From: Tichowtungia aerotolerans
GTDB taxonomy: Bacteria > Verrucomicrobiota > Kiritimatiellia > Kiritimatiellales > Tichowtungiaceae
Assembly: GCF_009905215.1 (NCBI RefSeq)
Contig: NZ_CP047593.1
Coordinates: forward strand, 2,050,900 to 2,114,899
DNA: 64,000 bases
Reading direction: 5' to 3'
Part shown: in pieces, positions 33,091-41,572 of the stretch
Layout: each line of letters starts with the position of its first letter
Numbering within the stretch: position 1 is the stretch's first letter
Made by a program: the position numbers and the translations under genes
The notes under the pieces: model-generated
What the model saw: only the letters and a program-made list of their open reading frames with translations
Database searches by the model: none
Told to the model about the DNA's origin: nothing

Positions 33091-33152
33091 ACGAGCGGAT
33101 TCGCTTCCCCTGAGCGGTCCATTCATGAATTTGATTTTGAAAGGGTTTGGTT

Positions 33153-34364
33153 GTGAGAGACTTTATTGACGGATTGGGTTTGAGTGCACATCAGTATGAC
33201 ACCGCATCACTGATGCAGTCGTTTTTTTCTGAGATGGACAAAGGTCTGGCCAACGAAGAGAGCTCGTTGGCAATGCTCCATGCCTATCTGAGCGTCAGCA
33301 AGGAAATTGCAAAAAACCGGAAAGTCATTGTTGTCGATGCCGGCGGAACGAATTTGCGCGTCGGAACCGCGATGTTTGACGATGCCGGCTCGCTTCAGAT
33401 TGAGAATTTTGAAAAAAGCGGAATGATCGGCCTCTCGGGGCGGGTATCGAAGTCGGAGTTTTTTGAGACACTTGCTGACCGGATTATGCCGGTGGTTAAC
33501 GAGTCCGACAGCATTGGGTTCTGCTTTTCGTATGCCTGCGAAATTCAGCCGAATCGTGACGGGCTGCTGCTGCACTGGACCAAGGGTGTTGATGCACCGG
33601 AAGTGGTCGGCTGCATGATCGGCGAAGAGCTTAACCGCGTGTTTGAAGCGCGCGGCATCGCGCGTAAAAAGATTGTACTGCTCAACGATACCGTCGCCAC
33701 GCTGCTGGCAGGTGTGTCCGAAGGGGCGGCGCGCGGCGCGAAAGGCTATGTCGGCTTCATTCTCGGAACCGGAACCAACACCGCAACGCTTGAAAAAGGC
33801 GAGGTGATTAATGTCGAGTCCGGCGGGTTTGATAAGCTGCCGGTTGCCGATATCGACCGTGAAGTGGATGAGGCCTCCAGCAATTGCGGCCAGCAGATTC
33901 TTGAAAAAATGATTTCCGGGACCTACCTCGGCCCGCTCACGCTCGCTGCCCTCAAAAAAGTTCCGCTTTCTGAAAGCGGCCGGCAGGCTCTCGAAGAGAT
34001 GCACGATCTGCATCTGATTCAGATTGATAATTTCGCCGCGCAAAACGGGCGCGACATCGGGCCGCTGGCCGATGAGCGTTTTTCGGAGGAAGACGAAGAG
34101 ATGATCCGCAAGCTGTTCGCGGCCGTTGTGACGCGCGCGGCGCATTTAAGTGCTGTGAACCTGGCGGCCGCCGCCATTCGCAACGGCACGTCGCCCGTCT
34201 GCATCAATCTCGACGGCTCCACCTATTTTAAAACCTTCGGCCTGCGCCCTCAGGTTGAAGTCGAACTGAAAAAACTTCTCAGCGAGGCGGAAGTCGACTA
34301 TTTCTGTGTGCATGTCGACGACGCCCCGATTGTCGGTGCGGCCATCGCCGCGCTCAGCTGCTGA
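33153..34364 (+). CDS. hexokinase of the eukaryote-type family
   Basis: 403 aa from GTG 33153, with AAAGGG seven bases upstream. Motifs in order match eukaryotic hexokinases: VVDAGGTNLRVG (phosphate 1), SIGFCFSYACE, LHWTKGVDAPEVVG, LLNDTVATLLAG (catalytic Asp), FILGTGTNTATLE (phosphate 2) and VESGGFD. Bacterial glucokinases (ROK or Glk) look different, so this type is unusual in bacteria. It phosphorylates glucose or related hexoses with ATP in the cytoplasm. It is 24 bp from serS and probably cotranscribed. Confidence 0.9.
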   Translation: MRDFIDGLGLSAHQYDTASLMQSFFSEMDKGLANEESSLAMLHAYLSVSKEIAKNRKVIVVDAGGTNLRVGTAMFDDAGSLQIENFEKSGMIGLSGRVSKSEFFETLADRIMPVVNESDSIGFCFSYACEIQPNRDGLLLHWTKGVDAPEVVGCMIGEELNRVFEARGIARKKIVLLNDTVATLLAGVSEGAARGAKGYVGFILGTGTNTATLEKGEVINVESGGFDKLPVADIDREVDEASSNCGQQILEKMISGTYLGPLTLAALKKVPLSESGRQALEEMHDLHLIQIDNFAAQNGRDIGPLADERFSEEDEEMIRKLFAAVVTRAAHLSAVNLAAAAIRNGTSPVCINLDGSTYFKTFGLRPQVEVELKKLLSEAEVDYFCVHVDDAPIVGAAIAALSC

Positions 34365-34388
34365 TTTTGTAATTTGAAAGGAACGCTC

Positions 34389-35660
34389 ATGCTCGATATT
34401 AAATTCATTCGCGAAAATCCGGACGCCGTAAAACAGGCGCTTGTCAACCGCAAGGCCGAAGCCGATGTGGACGGACTGCTTGAACTCGATCAGTTGCGCC
34501 GCGCCGCCATTACCGAAGCCGAAGAGCTCAAAACGGAACGCAATGCGGCATCGAAAGCCATCGGCGGCCTGATGAAAGACGGGAAGAAGGACGAAGCCGA
34601 AGCCGCCAAGGAAGAGGTTCGTAAAATCGGCGACCGCATTTCCGTCCTCGATGAGCAGGTGCGTGAGCTGGATGAAAAAATCGCGAACATTGTTTTGTTC
34701 ATTCCCAATATGCCCTCGGAAACAACTCCGGTCGGCGCGTCTGAAGAGGACAATCCGGTTCTGCGCAGTTTCGGCGAGATCAAAGAATTCGATTTTGAAG
34801 TCAAGCCGCACTGGGACATCTGCGAAGAACTCAAACTGGTCGATTTTGAGCGCGGTTCAAAAATCACCGGTTCCGGCTTCCCCGTCTACACCGGGCAGGG
34901 CGCCAGACTGCAGCGCGCGCTCATTCAGTTTATGCTCGACCTGCACACCACGGAACACGGATATACCGAAGTGGAACCTCCGTTTGTCTGCAATGCCGCC
35001 TCCATGACCGGCACCGGACAGCTGCCGAAGTTTGCGGAAGACATGTACTACATCAGCACCGACGAACTCTATCCGGTTCCGACTGCCGAAGTGCCGGTCA
35101 CCAATCTCTATCGCGAAGAGATCATCGACGTGGAAGAGCCGGTTAAACTGACTGCCTACACTCCGTGCTTCCGCCGCGAAGCCGGCGCTGCCGGTTCCAC
35201 CAACCGCGGACTGCTTCGCCTGCACCAGTTCGACAAAGTCGAAATGGTCAACTTCGTAAAACCGGAACAGTCGGCCGCCCAGCACGAAATCCTCGTCGGC
35301 GAAGCGGAAAAAGTTCTCCAGAAACTCGGACTGCACTACCGCGTCATCGAACTCTGCACCGCCGATCTCGGCTTCTCCGCCGCCAAATGCTACGATATCG
35401 AGCTCTGGGCCCCCGGCGTCGAACGCTGGCTCGAAGTTTCGTCCGTCAGTAACTTCAGCGACTACCAGGCCCGCCGCGCGCGCATCCGCTGCCGCTACGA
35501 AAACGGCAAACCGCAGTTCGTTCACACCCTGAACGGATCCGGTGTTGCTCTTCCGCGCCTCGTCGTCGCCATCATCGAAAACAACCAGAACGCCGACGGA
35601 ACCGTCACCGTCCCCGAAGCCCTCCGCCCCTACATGGGCGGCCTCGAAAAATTAGGGTAA
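34389..35660 (+). CDS. serS: seryl-tRNA synthetase
   Basis: 423 aa from ATG 34389 ([10 protein letters not shown]). The N-terminal helical arm (residues about 30-100) binds tRNA-Ser; the class II catalytic core shows motif 1 region ([21 protein letters not shown]), motif 2 ([28 protein letters not shown]-like, here TPCFRREAG) and motif 3 ([18 protein letters not shown]). Charges tRNA-Ser with serine. Starts 24 bp after the hexokinase and is followed by a REPIN and a terminator. Confidence 0.97.
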   Translation: [423 protein letters not shown]

Positions 35661-35666
35661 AGTTTG

Positions 35667-35746
35667 TAGGGCTGGAACGGTTGAAAACCTTCCAGCCGTT
35701 TCCCGTCATGGGCGGCGGGAAGGCCGTTGGCCATTCCCGCCCTACA
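35667..35746. repeat. REPIN A: two GTAG-headed hairpins in inverted orientation
   Basis: Left REP: GTAG then GGCTGGAA...TTCCAGCC (35671-35698). Right REP: GGCGGGAA...TTCCCGCC then CTAC (35715-35746). Lies 6 bp after the serS stop. Layout equals the REPIN form known for RAYT systems. Confidence 0.8.
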
Positions 35747-35769
35747 GCACAAGGCGCAGAGTCAAAAAG

Positions 35770-35806
35770 AAAAGCCCCGGTTCCAACGTTTGGACTCGAG
35801 GCTTTT
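35770..35806. terminator. bidirectional terminator built on a dispersed palindrome
   Basis: AAAAGCC...GGCTTTT arms enclose TTCCAACGTTTGGACT (35781-35796), a variant of the dispersed palindrome, between serS and the convergent zinc-ribbon gene. Confidence 0.75.
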
Positions 35807-35869
35807 ATATTGAACGATCTGAGTCACAGTTTTTCCATTTCGCGCGCGGGATGATAAATATTTGAGCAT

Positions 35870-36460
35870 TCATTGGTTCGGTAGCTCTTGTTTCCATTCA
35901 TTGGTGCGGAGTTTACGTTGGATTTCTCGGCTGATCCATTCCTCAAGTTGCCCAGTTTCCATCTCGATATTGCTACTAGAGAAGCCGCACTTATCACAAT
36001 GAAATTGTGTTGAATATCCATATCCTGAAGAGCAGGGACGCAACTGCATATCGCAGTGTGGGCAGAATGTTGAAATACGGTAAGGTTGGAAATCAGAATC
36101 CATTCGCCACCGCCAGACAAGACCGTGAAAATGGTCGGTTGTGTAACTGAGCGGTGAGGCTTTGGCTACATCAGTTGCCAAAGACTGTAAAGCCTGTCTT
36201 ATGGCTCGCGAGAGCAGAAGAATGATGATGGCGAGCACTGCATAGACAAGCCACCATGGAACGGAAGCTGTCGACCCTAGATGGGCTTTGAATGCGAGAA
36301 TGATTTGCCATAACCATTTGAAAACCACGATAGCCATATTGCGCATAGGTTTTACTATAGCAATGATAAGGGTTGCGATGAGTGTAGCAACGACACTATT
36401 CCGGATACTATGATCTGTCTTTTTCATTTGCTCTGCCAACTTAATGGACGAAATTCGCAT
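35870..36460 (-). CDS. membrane protein with C-terminal zinc-ribbon
   Basis: 196 aa (185 aa if Met at 36427 is the start; neither has a good RBS). Two membrane helices (SVVATLIATLIIAIV and WWLVYAVLAIIILLLS) are followed by a soluble tail with CPHC and CDKC knuckles (FCPHCDMQLRP, FHCDKCGF), a treble-clef zinc-ribbon. Family not recognised. A/T-richer than surrounding genes and flanked by REP elements on both sides, so possibly a recent acquisition. Confidence 0.7.
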   Translation of the reverse strand: MRISSIKLAEQMKKTDHSIRNSVVATLIATLIIAIVKPMRNMAIVVFKWLWQIILAFKAHLGSTASVPWWLVYAVLAIIILLLSRAIRQALQSLATDVAKASPLSYTTDHFHGLVWRWRMDSDFQPYRISTFCPHCDMQLRPCSSGYGYSTQFHCDKCGFSSSNIEMETGQLEEWISREIQRKLRTNEWKQELPNQ

Positions 36461-36562
36461 TTTCGAAATATTAGTGTAGTCGGAATTGCGGTTCTTGGAA
36501 ATGAAAAATACCTTGAGTTGTGCTTTTTAAGTTTTGGTGGTGCCGGTTGGCAGTTCTGGATT

Positions 36563-36610
36563 GTAGAGGCGGCTTCCAGCCGCTGGCCAGAGGCAGGATG
36601 CCTCTTCTAC
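36563..36610. repeat. REPIN B: compact GTAG hairpin pair
   Basis: GTAG (36563-36566), GCGGC-TTCCA-GCCGC (36569-36583), then AGAGGCA-GGA-TGCCTCT (36589-36605) and CTAC (36607-36610). Lies in the 419-bp gene-free stretch 36461-36879 before tilS, which otherwise holds only repeats. Confidence 0.8.
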
Positions 36611-36778
36611 TAAAGACTCAGTGCCTCAGAGGGCTCTGTGGTGAATTTTTCCAAAGGCGATTTGGACGACCAGCGAATCATGAAATCTACGAATCAGGAT
36701 TCCGGAAATCTGTTCATTCGTAAATTTTATCCATTTGCTGGTGAAATTTTTGATTGCGACTGTGCCTCACTAACCCCG

Positions 36779-36811
36779 AACGCTGTCCCCTGCGGGGTTC
36801 AGCGTTGCTAC
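36779..36811 (-). repeat. REP C: single GTAG-headed hairpin
   Basis: On the minus strand: GTAG, CA, then AACGCTG-aa-CCCC-gca-GGGG-a-CAGCGTT. Same GTAGCAACG head as the right arm of REPIN E. Confidence 0.75.
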
Positions 36812-36837
36812 ATCGAATGCGGGTAATCTACTACTTT

Positions 36838-36872
36838 TGATTCGTGCGAATTCGTGTCCATTCGTGGTTAAA
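36838..36872 (+). repeat. ATTCGTG direct-repeat track upstream of tilS
   Basis: ATTCGTG occurs three times at 10-11 bp spacing (ATTCGTGCGA, ATTCGTGTCC, ATTCGTGGTT). Similar tracks occur at 14551-14580 and, looser, 13490-13545. Confidence 0.6.
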
Positions 36873-36879
36873 TAAACCA

Positions 36880-38301
36880 GTGAATCTGATCGAAAAAGTT
36901 AAAGCGGCAATTGAACGGGAGAATCTGATTCCCGAAGGGACTCGCGTAATTGTCGGCGTGTCCGGCGGGGCGGATTCCGTCGCGCTGCTGCACATCCTTC
37001 ATCGGCTCGGATTCAACATCATTGCCGCGCATCTCAATCACGGCATTCGCGGGTCGGAGGCCGATGCTGACGAGCAGTTCGTTAAAGACCTCTGCGCAAA
37101 GCTTAATGTCGAATGCATTACGCAGAAAATCGATGTTCCCGCGCTCGCCCAGGAAAAAGGCATCTCGCTCGAAATGGCCGCCCGCGAAGCACGGCATGAG
37201 TTTTTCAGGTCACAGGTCGAAGGTCAAAAGTCGAAGGGCGTGGTGGCTTTGGCACATCACGCTGATGATCAGCTCGAAACTTTCTTTCTGCGCGCTGCGC
37301 GTGGAACCGGCCTGACCGGTTTGGGTGGCATGAGAAGTTTCCAATGTTTGGAAAACACAGATGCCGCGTCCACGTCGTGTCATGTTGTAGGACAAGCTTC
37401 TCTGTATTCAGAGAGCTTGTGTTTGTCGGATAAACAGCCGCAGAACATACGCTCCCTTCAGGAAGCGCGTCCTACAATTCAATTAATGCTGATTCGTCCA
37501 ATGCTTGGAATTCGTAAGAATGAGATTTTCCAATGGTTAGAGACAAATAAGGGTGCAGGCTCAGCCTGCTTTCAATGGTTGGAAAACGAGGAGTTCGAAT
37601 GGCGGGAAGACGCGAGCAACAGCGACGAAACGATTCCGCGCAATCTGGTGCGGCATCAGATTCTTCCGACCCTTGGAAAAATCAATGCGCGCGCCGCGGA
37701 AAATATTCTGCGCACGATGGAGATCCTGCGCGATGAAGAGGATCATCCGGAAACTGCCGCTGTGCGCCGCGCCGCGCGCGATCGACTCATCGAATTCGGT
37801 GTGAACCCGACCTTTGATGCCGTTGAGCAGTTCATTGAGTTTTCTCAGAAGACCGACGGGACCTCGTTTCTTGATCTCGAAGGGGTTCGTTTGATTAACG
37901 AATATGGGACACTGCGTGTCAGTACAGAGGATTTTTCAACCCTTGGAAAAATCAGAATGGAAGAGGGCGTTGGAATTCTGCGTGGCAAATGGGAGGCGTC
38001 GGTTTCGCTTGAACAAATTGCCGGCCGCGAAGTGACCGTGCGCACGCCGCGTCCCGGCGACCGGATGAATCCGTACGGCATGGACGGTTCCAAAAAGCTT
38101 CAGGATATTTTTACTGATCTGAAAATCCCGCTCGCGCAGCGCGCCAATTGGCCCGTCGTTGAGTGCGGCGGTGAGATCATCTGGCTGCCCGGCTATCGCA
38201 TTGCCCGCGGCTGGGAACTCGTTTCTGACGATGAACCCGCACTGTATTTGTTTTTTGGTAACGCCGGAGGCAATTCGAATGTAGTATCGCTTACCCGATA
38301 G
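36880..38301 (+). CDS. tilS: tRNA(Ile)-lysidine synthetase TilS, expanded by in-frame repeats
   Basis: 473 aa from GTG 36880. PP-loop VIVGVSGGADSVALLHIL, then AAHLNHGIRG, HHADDQLETFFLR, and TGLGGM before the family's RPLLGIRK equivalent (RPMLGIRKNEIF). Between GGM and RPML about 50 extra residues appear, encoded by an exact dispersed palindrome (FQCLEN) and a REPIN. Just after come FQWLETNKG and FQWLENEE, two more palindrome copies, before the conserved WREDASN. The C-terminal TilS domain is intact (DRMNPYGMDGSKKLQDIFTDLKIP). The enzyme makes lysidine at C34 of tRNA-Ile. The REPIN E supplies the last codons. Confidence 0.92.
   Translation: MNLIEKVKAAIERENLIPEGTRVIVGVSGGADSVALLHILHRLGFNIIAAHLNHGIRGSEADADEQFVKDLCAKLNVECITQKIDVPALAQEKGISLEMAAREARHEFFRSQVEGQKSKGVVALAHHADDQLETFFLRAARGTGLTGLGGMRSFQCLENTDAASTSCHVVGQASLYSESLCLSDKQPQNIRSLQEARPTIQLMLIRPMLGIRKNEIFQWLETNKGAGSACFQWLENEEFEWREDASNSDETIPRNLVRHQILPTLGKINARAAENILRTMEILRDEEDHPETAAVRRAARDRLIEFGVNPTFDAVEQFIEFSQKTDGTSFLDLEGVRLINEYGTLRVSTEDFSTLGKIRMEEGVGILRGKWEASVSLEQIAGREVTVRTPRPGDRMNPYGMDGSKKLQDIFTDLKIPLAQRANWPVVECGGEIIWLPGYRIARGWELVSDDEPALYLFFGNAGGNSNVVSLTR
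37338..37355. repeat. dispersed palindrome, exact copy inside tilS
   Basis: TTTCCAATGTTTGGAAAA, read as FQCLEN. Confidence 0.85.
37387..37475. repeat. REPIN D inserted in frame in tilS
   Basis: GTAG (37387-37390) with hairpin ACAAGCTTCTCTG-TATT-CAGAGAGCTTGT, then a second hairpin (GCTCCCTTCAGGAAGCG) ending GTCCTAC (37469-37475). It encodes roughly residues 170-199 of TilS with no stop. Confidence 0.75.
37526..37586. repeat. two near copies of the dispersed palindrome in tilS
   Basis: TTTTCCAATGGTTAGAGA from 37526 and CTTTCAATGGTTGGAAAA at 37569-37586, read as FQWLET and FQWLEN, a tandem expansion. Looser relatives follow at 37664-37680 and 37932-37951. Confidence 0.7.
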
Positions 38302-38358
38302 GGAAGCGATGTTCTGGCCGGAACGCTTCCCTCCCGTTGGTCGGGTAAACGTTGCTAC
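38281..38358. repeat. REPIN E overlapping the tilS stop codon
   Basis: GTAG (38281-38284) to CTAC (38355-38358), nested arms CGCTTACCCGA/TCGGGTAAACG and GGGAAGCG/CGCTTCCC. It supplies the last seven codons and stop of tilS and the whole tilS-tsaD gap. Confidence 0.8.
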
Positions 38359-38386
38359 ATAAGTTTCCTCCAGAAAAACTGCGCGC

Positions 38387-39445
38387 CTATGCAATAGACC
38401 AGTTGGTGAGGGAGAGGTTGGGGTTAACGTCGTCCGGTGAGTTGAAAGGAAGGCCTGCCTGCAGCTTAATGGCGGCGGCTCCGGCGATCATGGCGGCGTT
38501 ATCGGTGCAGAGTCTGGGTGACGACAGTTTAAGCGGAATGCCGGTTTTTTCAGAGAGTGCGGCGAGCTTTTCGCGCAGCGGGCGGTTGAGCGATACACCG
38601 CCGGCGCACGCGAAGGAGGCGCAATTATATTTTTTGAGTGCGCGTTCCATGCGCTTGGTCAGCGCATCGGCAACCGCTTCCTGATAGCTGGCGGTGACAT
38701 CGCGTTTTTCATCCTCGTCTTCCAGAGCAGAGGGATGTTTTTGAAGATGATAGAGCAGGGCGGTTTTGAGTCCGCTGAAACTGAAGCAGAGCTTGCGGTC
38801 GAAGGAGAAGGGCCAGTCGCCGCCGGCGTTGTCGAGCCCGCGCGGGAAGCGCACGGCGTTCGGGTTGCCGCCTTCGGCGAATTTCTGGACGGCGGGGCCG
38901 CCGGGATAGCCGAGTCCGAGCAGGGTGGAGCCCTTGTCGAGCGCTTCGCCGGCTGCGTCGTCGATGGTCTGGCCGATGACTTCGTAATGTCCCGGTTCTT
39001 TGATGTAGACGAGGCGGGTGTCGCCGCCGGAAACCATGAGGGTGAGCATGGGGAAGCATCCATCGAGCACCGGCGGTTCGTCGCCGAGGAAGACAGAGTA
39101 GATGTGGCCTTCGTGGTGGTTCATCCCCATCAGCGGCAGATCGAGGCTTTGGCTGAGTGCCCGCGCGGCGGAGTAGCCGATCAGCAGGGAGCTGGCGAGT
39201 CCGGGGCCATAAGTGACCGCGATGCCATCGAGGTCATCGAAGGTGCAGCCGGCTTCTGTAAGCGCCTGTTCGATGATGCCCGGCATTTTTTTGACGTGAT
39301 CGCGCGAGGCGATCTCCGGCACAACGCCGCCGTAGGGCGCGTGCTTGGCAATCTGCGAATAAATGGCGTTGGCCTTCACCGCGCCGTCTATCACAACGGC
39401 AGCGGCGGTTTCGTCACATGAGCTTTCGATGCCTAGAATAATCAT
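38387..39445 (-). CDS. tsaD: tRNA N6-adenosine threonylcarbamoyltransferase TsaD
   Basis: 352 aa from ATG 39445 (MIILGIESSCDETAAAVV, the family opening). GMNHHEGHIYSV holds the HxxxH iron ligands; MLTLMVSGGDTRLV and GYPGGPAVQKFAEGG are ASKHA nucleotide-binding parts. It transfers threonylcarbamoyl to A37 of ANN-decoding tRNAs, with TsaB/TsaE (not in this window). Convergent with tilS, another tRNA-modification gene. Confidence 0.96.
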   Translation of the reverse strand: MIILGIESSCDETAAAVVIDGAVKANAIYSQIAKHAPYGGVVPEIASRDHVKKMPGIIEQALTEAGCTFDDLDGIAVTYGPGLASSLLIGYSAARALSQSLDLPLMGMNHHEGHIYSVFLGDEPPVLDGCFPMLTLMVSGGDTRLVYIKEPGHYEVIGQTIDDAAGEALDKGSTLLGLGYPGGPAVQKFAEGGNPNAVRFPRGLDNAGGDWPFSFDRKLCFSFSGLKTALLYHLQKHPSALEDEDEKRDVTASYQEAVADALTKRMERALKKYNCASFACAGGVSLNRPLREKLAALSEKTGIPLKLSSPRLCTDNAAMIAGAAAIKLQAGLPFNSPDDVNPNLSLTNWSIA

Positions 39446-39554
39446 TGTTTGTGGTTCCGTTGCTCGCAAGGTGTTATTACGCCTAAGCCGTTTCTCTTTG
39501 TGTCCTGGCGACGAGAGCGAGAAACGAGCGGGCGAGCGATAATATATTGTTCGG

Positions 39555-40784
39555 TTATTTCGTCCATTCCTGCGAGATGATCATTCCTTTGAGCGCGCCG
39601 ATGGCGGCGTCGAGCTGTACGTCCCGGATTTCGGGTTCTTCCGGCAGGAATTCATCTTCTTCGTTTTTCCGTTCTTTTTGTGTGCGCAGCAGGAACAGGT
39701 CTTCCGGAGACATTTTAACGATGTAGTCCGGCTCAATGCCGTGTTCGTGGATTACCCGTTCGCTGGGGGTGTAATATTTGGCGGTGGTCAGCTTTATGGC
39801 GGAGCCGTCTTCGAGAGGCAGGATGCTTTGGACCGATCCTTTGCCGAATGTTTTTTCGCCGACGAGCATTGCGCGTTTGTGATCCTGCAAGGCTCCCGAC
39901 ACGATTTCCGCGGCGCTGGCGCTTCCGCCGTTCACGAGAATAACCATCGGAAAGTCTTTGGCGGTGTAGTGAGTGAGTCCGGAGGATTCATACCGCTGTC
40001 CGTCCTGAGAGCTATTGCGGCCTTTGGTGAATACAATCAGCTCGCCGCGCGGCAGAAACAGTTCGGTGACTTCTGCGGCGGCGCTGAGCAGTCCGCCGGG
40101 ATTGCCGCGCAGGTCCAGTACGAGGCCGGTCATGCCTTCGGAGCTCAGCTTTTCGAGCTGTTCTTTGAGATGCAGGCCGGTTGGTTCGTTGAATTGAGTG
40201 ATGCGGATGTAGCCGATCCAGTCTTCGATCATTGCAGCGTCTTTCACGCTGGCGACGTCAATTTCTTCGCGCACGATCGTGATTTCGTCTGTTTTATGGT
40301 TCGAGGGGCGCAGGGTTTTGATTTTAACTTCAGTGCCCGGTTCGCCGCGCATCAGCTTGACAGACTCGGAAAGGGAGAGCTCGCGGGTTTCTTTGCCGTT
40401 GATTTCAATGATGATATCGCCGGAAAGAATGCCGGCTCGAAAGCCGGGGGTATCCTCCATTGGAGAAACAACGGTCAGCAGTCCGTCTTTCATGCTGATC
40501 ACAATGCCGATGCCGCCGAAGCTTCCGGAGGTATCGTCCTTTAGGTCCGTATAGCTTTCTTCGTCGAGGAAAACGCTGTAGGGGTCCAGTTCCTGAAGCA
40601 TGCCGGAGAGCGCGTGGTGGATGAGTGTGTCATAGCCCGCCTCCTCCGTGTCCACATAGCTGCGGTGCACTTCCTCGAGAACTTTTGTGAAAAGGGCGAT
40701 GGCTTCGTAGGCATTGGTCAGTGGTTCAGCGGCCTGCAGTCCAAGGCTGCTGATCAATACGGCAAAGAAAATCTTCAACTTCAT
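39555..40784 (-). CDS. S41-family C-terminal processing peptidase (CtpA-like)
   Basis: 409 aa from ATG 40784, RBS GCAGGAGA. Signal peptide (LKIFFAVLISSLGLQAAE), N-terminal helical part, PDZ domain about 85-165 (SFGGIGIVISMKDGLLTVVSPMEDTPGFRAGILSGD), then the protease core: LDLRGNPGGLLSAAAEV and the Ser/Lys dyad in NGGSASAAEIVSGAL and LVGEKTFGKGSVQ. Periplasmic protease that trims C-termini or degrades misfolded envelope proteins. Monocistronic. Confidence 0.93.
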   Translation of the reverse strand: MKLKIFFAVLISSLGLQAAEPLTNAYEAIALFTKVLEEVHRSYVDTEEAGYDTLIHHALSGMLQELDPYSVFLDEESYTDLKDDTSGSFGGIGIVISMKDGLLTVVSPMEDTPGFRAGILSGDIIIEINGKETRELSLSESVKLMRGEPGTEVKIKTLRPSNHKTDEITIVREEIDVASVKDAAMIEDWIGYIRITQFNEPTGLHLKEQLEKLSSEGMTGLVLDLRGNPGGLLSAAAEVTELFLPRGELIVFTKGRNSSQDGQRYESSGLTHYTAKDFPMVILVNGGSASAAEIVSGALQDHKRAMLVGEKTFGKGSVQSILPLEDGSAIKLTTAKYYTPSERVIHEHGIEPDYIVKMSPEDLFLLRTQKERKNEEDEFLPEEPEIRDVQLDAAIGALKGMIISQEWTK

Positions 40785-40827
40785 GCTGTTTCTCCTGCAA
40801 AAGATGCTCAAACAGCCTATCGGAAAA

Positions 40828-40844
40828 GTTGCAATGTTTGGAAG
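40828..40844. repeat. degraded dispersed palindrome copies upstream of S41 gene
   Basis: GTTGCAATGTTTGGAAG (40828-40844) and a half-copy TTTTCCAAAG near 40867 lie in the gap upstream of the S41 peptidase gene. Confidence 0.5.
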
Positions 40845-40945
40845 CCGGAAGTTCCGGTGACCGATAGTTTTCCAAAGTGCGGAGGTTTTGATCGAACTTA
40901 CAGGAAGTTCATCTGTTTGGGTATATCCAGGTTGAACAGGATGTC

Positions 40946-41572
40946 TCAGAGAATATATTCAGCCCAGATGTTCTGGAGTTTGCGGATTTCCACTTCCGGC
41001 TCAGGACTCTGCATAATCGCGCGCACAGCGCAGTAGTTAACTGCGCCCGCCTGAAGAATCTCTGCCAGATTGGTTCCGTCAATTCCGCCGAGCACGACGT
41101 GTGGAAGCGGTGTTGATTTGGCGATGGCGCCGGCACGTTCTACGCCGAGATCGGGGTCGGCGATGGCTTTGGTCGGCGTCGGGAAGATGGGGCCGATGCC
41201 GATATAGTCCGGTTTCTGATCAATTGCGGTTTCGGCCTGCTTTTCGCTGTGCGTCGAAAGGCCGAAAATCTTTCCGGGCACGTTCCAGATTTTACGGGCC
41301 TCGGCCAGCGACATGTCGCCCTGGCCGAGATGCACGCCGTCGGCGTCGACCTCTTTGGCGATCGTGACGTCATCATTGACGATGAACAGGCTGTCTGTGC
41401 CGCGCGTCACTTCGCGGACTTTCCAGGCTTCGGAAACAATCTCATCGCGCGTCGCGTTCTTCATCCGCAGCTGAATAAACGGCACACCGCAGCGTACACC
41501 GGCCCGCGCGCATTCTTCGTATCCGACGACCGGATTGGTCATCACCATGTAGAGTCCATAAGAAATTTTCAT
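40946..41572 (-). CDS. thiE: thiamine-phosphate synthase
   Basis: 208 aa from ATG 41572 (MKISYGLYMV). A frame open from 41815 contains REP-derived sequence and is rejected. TIM barrel: VPFIQLRMKNATRDEI (pyrophosphate region), ADGVHLGQGDMSLAEARKI, and YIGIGPIFPTPTK with LGGIDGTN. It couples HMP-PP and the thiazole phosphate to give thiamine phosphate. It is about 2.4 kb from the riboswitch-controlled thiSGH operon but in a separate unit, with no riboswitch of its own visible. Confidence 0.93.
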   Translation of the reverse strand: MKISYGLYMVMTNPVVGYEECARAGVRCGVPFIQLRMKNATRDEIVSEAWKVREVTRGTDSLFIVNDDVTIAKEVDADGVHLGQGDMSLAEARKIWNVPGKIFGLSTHSEKQAETAIDQKPDYIGIGPIFPTPTKAIADPDLGVERAGAIAKSTPLPHVVLGGIDGTNLAEILQAGAVNYCAVRAIMQSPEPEVEIRKLQNIWAEYIL

